Assembly: GCA_016200125.1 (NCBI GenBank)
Contig: JACQFK010000393.1
Coordinates: 1 to 5,208 of the forward strand
DNA from: Planctomycetota bacterium
GTDB taxonomy: Bacteria > Planctomycetota > MHYJ01 > JACPRB01
Direction of reading: 5' to 3'
DNA: 5,208 nt
In this document: positions 1 through 5,208 of the stretch, piece by piece
Layout of the letters: each line of letters begins with the position of its first letter
Numbering within the stretch: position 1 is the stretch's first letter
The notes under the pieces: generated by a model
Database searches by the model: none
What the model was told of the DNA's origin: nothing
The model's input: the letters and a program-made list of their open reading frames with translations, nothing else
Position numbers and translations under genes: made by a program

Positions 1-224
1 ACGGCGGACTCTATGGCCTTTACGAGGGCACGCCGTTCGGGAGTCGCGGGCCGGACTACAACATGGCGATGCCCGACCGGATCACGATCTTCAAGCGCGC
101 GATCGAGCGCGACTGCCGGACGCGGGCCGACATGGTCAAGTGCATCCAGGAGACCGTCCTTCACGAGCTCGGCCACTACTTCGGCCTGGACGATTCGCAG
201 CTCGACGAGCTCGGCTACGGTTAG
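1..224 (+). CDS. Zincin-like metallopeptidase (DUF1025/Zincin_1 type), 3' end only
   Basis: The reading frame enters from the left edge (first full codon at base 3) and stops at TAG 222-224, leaving 73 residues. The visible part has the pattern of the small bacterial 'possibly zinc metallopeptidase' family (Pfam Zincin_1, formerly DUF1025): a GLYEGTPFGSRG stretch, then PDRITIFKRAIERDC, then a C-terminal HELGHYFGLDD. The last is an HExxHxxGxxD zinc site (His at 162-164 and 174-176, Asp at 189-191), so the metal ligands and catalytic Glu are intact. Family members are short single-domain proteins of roughly 110-150 residues, so about half is probably missing upstream. The biological substrate of this family is not established. 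The stop lies 10 bases before the proposed truD start, which suggests co-transcription and perhaps translational coupling. Identification is by motif only. Confidence 0.88.
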   Translation, partial: GGLYGLYEGTPFGSRGPDYNMAMPDRITIFKRAIERDCRTRADMVKCIQETVLHELGHYFGLDDSQLDELGYG

Positions 225-234
225 ATTCCCGCCC

Positions 235-1401
235 TTGAAGATCAAGCAGCGCCCCGAGGATTTCGTCGTCACCGAGCTGGACAAGTTCGAGATCTCCAAG
301 ACCGGACCCTTCGCCCTCTACCGACTCGTGAAGTGGGACATCGGGACGATCGAGGCGGTCCGCAGCCTCTCGAAGAACTGGAACCTCTCGCAGGCGCAGA
401 TCTCCTTCGGCGGTCTCAAGGACCGCCACGCCCGCACCGAGCAGATGATCTCCGTCCGCGGCGGCCCCGAACGCCCCTTCGAGGGCTCCGCCTTCCGCGT
501 CGAGTTCCTGGGGCGTTCCCGCGACCCCATCACCCGGTCCAGCTTCCAGGGGAACCGCTTCGAGATCACGATCCGGGACCTGGGCGAGATCCCCGACCTC
601 GGCCCGGTGAAGCGCTTCGGCGTGCCCAACTACTTCGACGACCAGCGCTTCGGATCGCTCCGGGGGACGGACGGGGAGTTCATCGGCCGCGCCCTCGTCC
701 GCGGGGAGAACGAGAAGGCGCTCAAGCTGGCCCTCGCCTCGCCCTCCGGCGAGGATCGCAAGCGGCAGCGGGAGATCAAAAACCTCATGCGCGGCCGCTG
801 GGGCGACTGGGCCGGGCTGGCGAAGGAGCTACCGATGTCGACGGAGCGCTCGGTCGCCTCCTACCTCGCCGGTCATCCCGGCGCCTTCGGGTTCGCCTTC
901 GAGCTGATCGAGCAGAACCTCAGGATCCTCTATGTATCCGCCTACCAGAGCTGGCTCTGGAATCGGACGCTCGCAGAAATCGTCCGCAAGCTGCCCGAGA
1001 CCTACGAAGTGGGCTACGCCGCCGGGAAGCACGTCTTCTACCGCAGCCTCGCCCCGGCCGATCACGACCACCTGGCCGAGCTCGCGATCCCGCTGATCAC
1101 GCCCTCCCAGCTCTTCGACGGCGAGGCGGCGGGGATCACCGCGGCCCTGCTGGCGGAGGAGAAGGTCGAGCAGCGGCAGTTCCGCCTCAAGAAGCTGGCG
1201 AAGACCTTCTTCGGCAAGGGGCGGCGCGATGCGATCATCGCCCCCGGCGGGCTGGCCTCCTCCACGGGCGACGACGAGCTCCAGCGCGGCCGCCGGAAGA
1301 TGACGCTCTCCTTCGAGCTCCCCAAGGGAAGCTACGCCACCGTCCTCCTGAAGCGGCTCTTCCACGAGGCGCTGCCCCCGGACGAGGAAGATTCCGATTG
1401 A
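235..1401 (+). CDS. truD: tRNA pseudouridine synthase D (TruD family)
   Basis: This 388-residue protein matches TruD, which in E. coli isomerises uridine 13 of tRNA(Glu) to pseudouridine in the cytoplasm; the same target here is inferred. Visible signatures are an N-terminal KIKQRPEDFVV, the catalytic-Asp motif GGLKDRHA (Asp63 from the proposed start), NYFDDQRFG at 132-140 (family NYFGxQRFG) and YQSWLWNRTLAE in the TRUD domain. Length is somewhat above the 349 residues of E. coli TruD. The start is inferred: the frame is open upstream but overlaps the metallopeptidase gene, and its only upstream ATG (13) would add about 74 residues unlike any TruD. TTG at 235, directly before KIKQRPEDF, fits the family N-terminus, and the next in-frame ATG (445) would delete the catalytic Asp. 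No Shine-Dalgarno sequence precedes it, so coupling to the upstream gene or SD-independent initiation is likely. The C-terminus is acidic (DEEDSD). Confidence 0.93.
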   Translation: MKIKQRPEDFVVTELDKFEISKTGPFALYRLVKWDIGTIEAVRSLSKNWNLSQAQISFGGLKDRHARTEQMISVRGGPERPFEGSAFRVEFLGRSRDPITRSSFQGNRFEITIRDLGEIPDLGPVKRFGVPNYFDDQRFGSLRGTDGEFIGRALVRGENEKALKLALASPSGEDRKRQREIKNLMRGRWGDWAGLAKELPMSTERSVASYLAGHPGAFGFAFELIEQNLRILYVSAYQSWLWNRTLAEIVRKLPETYEVGYAAGKHVFYRSLAPADHDHLAELAIPLITPSQLFDGEAAGITAALLAEEKVEQRQFRLKKLAKTFFGKGRRDAIIAPGGLASSTGDDELQRGRRKMTLSFELPKGSYATVLLKRLFHEALPPDEEDSD

Positions 1402-1434
1402 TTCGTTTTCGCCCAATACGGCCGGCCCCGCCGG

Positions 1435-1442
1435 GTACGTAC
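1435..1442. promoter_or_regulatory. 8-bp palindrome GTACGTAC upstream of the sigma-factor fusion
   Basis: A perfect 8-bp inverted repeat sits 7 bases before ATG 1450 in the 48-base gap after truD. It could be part of an operator or of a promoter. One such palindrome is weak evidence, and no convincing -35/-10 pair was found in the gap: TTGATT at 1398-1403 has no good -10 at 16-18 bases. The gap holds no hairpin followed by a T-run, so read-through from truD is possible. Confidence 0.15.
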
Positions 1443-1449
1443 ACATAGA

Positions 1450-4400
1450 ATGAGGGCGAATGTGACCGAATCCCGACCGGCCGGCGATGCGGAGCTCCTG
1501 GCGGAATTCCGCGACCGGCGCAGCGGAGGAGCCTTCAACGAGCTCGTCGCCCGCCACGGGGCGATGGTCTTCCGGACCTGCGTCCGCATCCTCCGCGATC
1601 CCCATGCCGCGGAGGACGCCGCCCAGGGGGTCTTCCTCGCGCTGGCCCGGCAGCCCGAGGCGGTCCGCGGCGCCCTTCCCGGCTGGCTCCATGAAGTCTC
1701 GAGGCGGACATCGCTCAAGCTGCTCCGGGCGCGCCGCCGCCGCGCCGCCCACGAGCGGGAGGCCTCTTCCATGAAAGCATCCCCCGAATCCCTCTGGCGC
1801 GAAGAGGTCGACGCCGCGCTCGCCGCGCTCCCCGCGGCCTTCCGCGAGGCCGTGGTCCTCCGCTACCTCGAGGGCCGCAGCCAGGAGGAGGCCGCGCGGG
1901 CCGCGGGCTGCGCCCAGGGCACGCTCGGATGGCGCGCCATGGAGGGACTGAACCGGCTCCGCAGCCTCCTGTCGCGCCGCGGCGTGGCCCTGACCAGCGG
2001 AGCGCTGCTCGCCCTCCTCGCCGGAGAGGCCCAGGCGGCCGTGCCCCCCGCGCTCCTGGGAACGCTCCAGTACTCGGCGCTCGCCGCCGCCGGCGGAGGC
2101 GGAGCCGCCGCGATCGCGCAGGGAGTCGTCAAGGGACTGGCCTGGCTCAAGCTGAAGCTCTCGCTGATGGCCGCCGCGGCCGTCGCGGTGGTGACGCTGC
2201 CGGTCGCGATGCTGGCGGCGCCGTCGGAGCCTCCTCCCCCGCCGCCGGCTCAAGTTGTGAAAGCCCCCGAGGGCCCCGGAACCGACTACAACATCACGCT
2301 GGTCACCGACAACGCGCCCGATTTCAGCGACCTTCAGAGCTACCTGTACTCGGTGACGTCGCAAATCGCCACGCCCCAGGAGAAGGCGGTCAACGTCTGG
2401 CGCTGGTCGCAGCGCCTGCGGAAGCAGACGGCCTACCCCACCGAGGAGGGCCACGAGGTCCTCGACCCGATCGCGATGTTCACGAGCTACGGCTACACCC
2501 AGTGCGGCATCATCTCGGGAATCGACAATTCGCTCTGGCTCAACCTGGGATGGAAGGCCCACTACGTCCAGCTGGGCGACCACACCGTCTGCGAATGCTC
2601 CTGGGACGGAGGCAAGGCCTGGCACATGTTCGACAACTCGATGAGCTTCTTCTGCTTCAACGACAAGGGCGAGATCGCCGGCGTCCGCGAGATCGAGAAG
2701 AACCCGCGCTTCTACCTCGAGAACTTCCCGCCCGAGATCGGGACGAACCCCGTGAAGGGGCTCAACGACCACCAGGGCTGGCGGGTCGGCACCGAGTGCC
2801 CCGTGCAGTTCAACCGCTCCCTCGCGAACGGAATGGACTCCTTCCTGCCTCCCAACGACGTGATCGACGACCACCTGGCCGCCCGCTGGGGCCGGACCTT
2901 CGCCGTCACGCTCCGGCCCGACGAGTCCTACGTCCGCCACTGGAGGAACCTCGACTCCGGAAAGCCCGATCCCCGCTACTACCGCCCGCTGCGCGGGAAG
3001 GATCCCGAGGATACGAACCACAGCATCCGAGCGACCGGGGTCTGGCACTACGCGCCCGACCTCAAGAATCCCGCCACCCGCTCGCTGGTGTATTCCGACG
3101 CCGACGTCAACTGGTCGAAAGAGGGCCTCGCGCGCGCCCAGCACGGGGCCGGGACCGTCGTCTTCAAGGTCAGCGCCGCCAACGTCGTCACCTCCGCGAA
3201 GCTGGCGATCGAGGGGGAAGGCCTCAGCGTCTTCGTCTCACGCGACTCCGGCGCCCATTGGAATCCGGCGACCCTGGCCTCGGGGCAGGCGGAGCTGGTC
3301 GAGCCCGTCGCCGGCGTCACCGAGTTCCTGGTGAAGGTCGTCATCCAGGACCGCCTGCGCTCCTTCGCGGCGGACACCCTGACCCAGATCAACCGGCCCT
3401 CGCTTCCCAAGCTGACCCGCGGGACCAACCGCGTCCAGCTCCGGCTGGGCCGGCAGGTCGAGACCGTCGTCTGGAACCCCTCGCTGATCGGCGGCAACCA
3501 CCGGAACAGCGCCTGCGACACCCAGGGCGTCGACGTGAACCTCAAGCCCTACTTCAACGTGGCGACGCTCTATGCGGCCGCGAACGGCTCGCCCTGCTCG
3601 GCCACCTGGAAGATCGAGACCCCGACGCCGATCGTCGACGTCGTCTACGGCGGCAACGTGACCGTGAAGTCCGAGGGCCACCGGGCGAGCCTGCTCCATT
3701 CCTGGGACGGCAAGACCTTCGTCGAGGATTTCAAGAAGACCGACGGCGCGCTGCCCTACGATCTCTGCGTCCGCGCCGCGGTCGACAAGGTCGAGGCCAA
3801 CCGCAACGAGGTCTTCCTCCGCTACGAATTCGAGAGCCCCAAGGCGACCGAGACCTGGCGCGCGCCCGGCCTGCAGACCGCGCTCATGACGGTCCACCAC
3901 CGGCCGCGGACCCAGGGATTCACGCCCATCGAGGTGACCTACTGCTGGGTCGAGCACCGGCCCGACGGCGACGTCGAGCGCCGGCACACGGAGATCGTGA
4001 AGTCGCCCGAGCACGAGTACGCGATCCACGTCGCCGGCTTCCGCGACCCGACGATGAAGTGGGTGAAGATGGCCCTGAAGAACGGCGAGACGCCGAAGCC
4101 CGGCTACTCCGACGGGCAGGACGTGGGGCCCGGCGCCGAGCCGGTCCGCGCAATCTATGCCTGGGGGACGAATCTCGCGAAGGGAAAGCCCTACACCCTC
4201 GAGGGCAAACAGAGCGACAAGAATCCCGACGCCGGCGGCGACCTCACGGACGGCATCATCGCCCCCTCCGAAGAATACGTCTCCGTCAAGTACATGCCGA
4301 CGAACGTGATCTTCCAGACGGACGTGTCGCCCGTGGCGACCATCGATCTCGGCGAATCCCGCTCCGTCGCAGCGGTCCGCGTCCACGCGGGGCAGGAAGG

Positions 4401-4755
4401 CGGCTTCCACCTGACCTATCCCGACCTGATCACGGTGGAGACCTCGACGGACGGCAAGACCTTCGTCAAGGCCGGGACGGCCCCTTTCCGCCAGGTCTTC
4501 GATCCCCCCGCCGATTTCGTGGCCTGGGAACAGGAGGAGGGCCTGCAGTTCGAGGCGCTTCCGGCGGGCGGCCGCCTCGCCTACGCCTACCGCATCCTGC
4601 TCGAAAAGCCTGCTTCGGCGCGCTACGTCCGCGTCACCTGCGCCGCCCGCAAGGGCTGGGGCCTGATGCTCTCCGAGATCCAGGTCTTCGACAAGGTCAG
4701 CGTAGACACGAAGCTCCCGCCCTCGGTGGCCCTCCGGCCCCTCAAGGCCCGCTGA
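1450..4755 (+). CDS. Membrane-anchored ECF sigma factor fused to transglutaminase-like and F5/8 type C domains
   Basis: This 1101-residue protein begins as an ECF sigma-70 factor, which would direct RNA polymerase to specific promoters. Sigma region 2 spans about 14-95 (DPHAAEDAAQGVFLALAR, then WLHEVSRRT). Region 4 spans about 121-173, with a helix-turn-helix around RSQEEAARAAGCAQGTLGWR. An Ala-rich linker leads to one hydrophobic helix (about 237-257) preceded by KLKLK, so the sigma part should face the cytoplasm. A Pro-rich stalk (258-268) follows. Residues about 300-400 look transglutaminase-like, with candidate catalytic C352, H378 and D395 (QCG, GDHTVCEC, WHMFD). Residues about 530-900 are beta-rich and of unknown family, with an Asp-box-like SRDSGAHW at 597-604. 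Residues 907-1081 resemble an F5/8 type C (galactose-binding-like) domain: NLAKGKPYTL, LTDG, IDLG, STDGKTF, ARYVRVT, LSEIQVFD. Planctomycete ECF factors with C-terminal membrane extensions are known; sensing by this one is inference. No anti-sigma gene is adjacent. The start may instead be GTG 1462. Confidence 0.9.
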   Translation: MRANVTESRPAGDAELLAEFRDRRSGGAFNELVARHGAMVFRTCVRILRDPHAAEDAAQGVFLALARQPEAVRGALPGWLHEVSRRTSLKLLRARRRRAAHEREASSMKASPESLWREEVDAALAALPAAFREAVVLRYLEGRSQEEAARAAGCAQGTLGWRAMEGLNRLRSLLSRRGVALTSGALLALLAGEAQAAVPPALLGTLQYSALAAAGGGGAAAIAQGVVKGLAWLKLKLSLMAAAAVAVVTLPVAMLAAPSEPPPPPPAQVVKAPEGPGTDYNITLVTDNAPDFSDLQSYLYSVTSQIATPQEKAVNVWRWSQRLRKQTAYPTEEGHEVLDPIAMFTSYGYTQCGIISGIDNSLWLNLGWKAHYVQLGDHTVCECSWDGGKAWHMFDNSMSFFCFNDKGEIAGVREIEKNPRFYLENFPPEIGTNPVKGLNDHQGWRVGTECPVQFNRSLANGMDSFLPPNDVIDDHLAARWGRTFAVTLRPDESYVRHWRNLDSGKPDPRYYRPLRGKDPEDTNHSIRATGVWHYAPDLKNPATRSLVYSDADVNWSKEGLARAQHGAGTVVFKVSAANVVTSAKLAIEGEGLSVFVSRDSGAHWNPATLASGQAELVEPVAGVTEFLVKVVIQDRLRSFAADTLTQINRPSLPKLTRGTNRVQLRLGRQVETVVWNPSLIGGNHRNSACDTQGVDVNLKPYFNVATLYAAANGSPCSATWKIETPTPIVDVVYGGNVTVKSEGHRASLLHSWDGKTFVEDFKKTDGALPYDLCVRAAVDKVEANRNEVFLRYEFESPKATETWRAPGLQTALMTVHHRPRTQGFTPIEVTYCWVEHRPDGDVERRHTEIVKSPEHEYAIHVAGFRDPTMKWVKMALKNGETPKPGYSDGQDVGPGAEPVRAIYAWGTNLAKGKPYTLEGKQSDKNPDAGGDLTDGIIAPSEEYVSVKYMPTNVIFQTDVSPVATIDLGESRSVAAVRVHAGQEGGFHLTYPDLITVETSTDGKTFVKAGTAPFRQVFDPPADFVAWEQEEGLQFEALPAGGRLAYAYRILLEKPASARYVRVTCAARKGWGLMLSEIQVFDKVSVDTKLPPSVALRPLKAR
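1452..1456 (+). promoter_or_regulatory. Candidate ribosome binding site (GAGGG) for an alternative GTG start at 1462
   Basis: GAGGG lies 5 bases upstream of an in-frame GTG at 1462-1464, inside the longer reading frame that starts at ATG 1450. ATG 1450 has no purine-rich site at the usual distance. Starting at GTG 1462 would give a protein beginning (M)TESRPAGDAELL, which resembles the short N-termini common in ECF sigma factors. The two options differ by only four residues and do not change the domain content. Confidence 0.35.
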
Positions 4756-4763
4756 TCCCTCCC

Positions 4764-4782
4764 GATTCTTGATTCTTGATTC
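4764..4782 (+). repeat. Short tandem heptamer repeat (GATTCTT, about 2.7 copies)
   Basis: Two exact GATTCTT copies (4764-4770 and 4771-4777) are followed by a partial copy GATTC (4778-4782). They lie in the AT-richer gap between the sigma-factor fusion and the aspartokinase. The repeat creates two overlapping-phase TTGATT hexamers (4769-4774 and 4776-4781) that resemble a -35 box. It may be replication slippage, or it may be part of the aspartokinase promoter. Confidence 0.7.
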
Positions 4783-4799
4783 CTCTTTGGTTCTAATGT
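4769..4799 (+). promoter_or_regulatory. Candidate sigma-70-type promoter for the aspartokinase gene
   Basis: TTGATT (4769-4774) resembles a -35 box and is separated by 17 bases from TCTAAT (4792-4797), a plausible -10. A TAnnnT-type -10 (TAATGT, 4794-4799) overlaps it and ends 7 bases before ATG 4807. Transcription would begin at or within a few bases of the start codon, giving a leaderless or nearly leaderless mRNA. This fits the lack of a Shine-Dalgarno sequence before 4807. The gap is clearly richer in A and T than the surrounding genes. The call rests on consensus resemblance only. Confidence 0.45.
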
Positions 4800-4806
4800 T
4801 CCGCCT

Positions 4807-5208
4807 ATGATCGTCATGAAATTCGGCGGCAGCTCGGTCGCCAACGCGGAGAAGATCCGCCAGGTCTTCGAGATCGTGAAGGGCCGGCTGCCGCGGAAGC
4901 CGCTGGTCATCGCCAGCGCCTTCCGGGGCGTGACGGACGACCTCTTCAAGCTCGGGGAGGAGGCGGTCAAGGGCGCCGCGCCGTCCATCGATCCCATCCG
5001 CAAGCGCCACCAGGACTGCTTGAAGGAGATGGGCCTCGACGCCGACCTCCTCAAGAACGAGCTGGCGGAGCTCGAGGTGCTGCTCAAGGGCATCTCGCTG
5101 GTGAAGGAGCTGAGCCCCCGCTCGCTCGACTACGTCGTCTCCTTCGGCGAGCGGCTCTCCACGAGGATCATCGCGGCCTACTTCACGAAGCTGGGCATCC
5201 CCTCCGAG
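4807..5208 (+). CDS. lysC: Aspartokinase (aspartate kinase), 5' part only
   Basis: The first 134 residues of an aspartate kinase run off the right edge without a stop. The enzyme phosphorylates L-aspartate with ATP, the first step towards lysine, threonine, methionine and diaminopimelate, in the cytoplasm. Visible hallmarks are the N-terminal KFGGSSVANAEKI (Lys5 onward, nucleotide and substrate site), LVIASAFRGVTDDL and SFGERLSTRIIAAYF at about 112-126. The stretch between them, with RKRHQDCL and a long helical region, is the insertion seen in the ThrA/MetL/E. coli LysC subgroup and absent from the Bacillus and Corynebacterium type. Whether this is a stand-alone kinase with ACT domains or fused to homoserine dehydrogenase cannot be told here, so lysC is provisional. 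ATG 4807 gives MIVMKFGG; ATG 4816 is an alternative. No ribosome binding site is visible, but a promoter-like sequence ends a few bases upstream. Confidence 0.92.
   Translation, partial: MIVMKFGGSSVANAEKIRQVFEIVKGRLPRKPLVIASAFRGVTDDLFKLGEEAVKGAAPSIDPIRKRHQDCLKEMGLDADLLKNELAELEVLLKGISLVKELSPRSLDYVVSFGERLSTRIIAAYFTKLGIPSE

Noticed and set aside
1402..1449. Possible transcription terminator between truD and the sigma-factor gene (GGCCGGCC and neighbouring GC-rich bases).
   Set aside because: The self-complementary bases are a short GC palindrome without a loop and without a following T-run, so they do not form a convincing intrinsic terminator.
2167..2169. Possible separate gene start (ATG) just before the membrane helix, which would split the fusion into a sigma factor and a secreted protein.
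   Set aside because: The frame is continuous with the sigma domain with no stop, there is no ribosome binding site upstream of this ATG, and linker-plus-helix extensions are typical of planctomycete ECF factors.
829..3144. Long open frame on the minus strand (771 codons) opposite truD and the sigma-factor gene.
   Set aside because: It spans two well-supported genes and an intergenic gap, has low-complexity Gly/Arg/Val/Glu-rich composition and no recognisable domain. Such antisense frames are expected opposite high-GC coding sequence.
1929..4772. A 947-codon open frame on the plus strand in another phase of the sigma-factor gene.
   Set aside because: The product is extremely rich in Arg, Pro and Gly with no motif, as expected from a shifted frame of high-GC3 coding DNA. 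The overlapping frame carries all the domain evidence.
3238..5010. Long open frame on the minus strand (590 codons) opposite the sigma-factor and aspartokinase genes.
   Set aside because: It covers parts of two genes with clear family matches on the plus strand. Its composition is the same Gly/Arg/Asp-rich shadow type, with no domain signal.

Overview
The window is a high-GC, densely coded bacterial segment with four genes, all on the + strand and all separated by short gaps: the 3' end of a zincin-type metallopeptidase, a complete TruD-type tRNA pseudouridine synthase, a very large ECF sigma factor fused to a membrane segment and extracytoplasmic domains, and the 5' end of an aspartokinase. 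No RNA genes, CRISPR arrays, insertion sequences or clear hairpin terminators were seen. The best taxonomic guess is Planctomycetota or a close relative. The ECF sigma factor has the style typical of planctomycetes: a WLHEVSRRT segment in the region 2 to 4 linker, followed by an alanine-rich C-terminal extension ending in a membrane helix. The weak Shine-Dalgarno signals and the TruD/zincin combination fit that guess but do not prove it.

Layout. Bases 1-224 encode the C-terminus of the metallopeptidase, including its HExxHxxGxxD zinc site. truD follows after 10 bases, most likely from a TTG codon at 235, and ends at 1401. A 48-base gap leads to the sigma-factor fusion (1450-4755, 1101 codons). 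A 51-base, AT-richer gap containing a heptamer repeat and a promoter-like sequence leads to the aspartokinase (4807 to beyond the window end).

The notable object is the 1101-residue fusion. Its order is sigma region 2, sigma region 4, an Ala-rich linker, one membrane helix (about 237-257), a proline-rich stalk, a transglutaminase-like domain with an apparent Cys/His/Asp triad (C352, H378, D395), a long beta-rich middle region and a C-terminal F5/8 type C (discoidin-like) domain. If the predicted topology is right, one polypeptide joins an outside-facing binding or enzymatic module to a transcription initiation factor inside the cell, with no separate anti-sigma factor visible here. The flanking genes are housekeeping functions (tRNA modification, aspartate-family amino acid synthesis) and give no direct clue to what the fusion senses.
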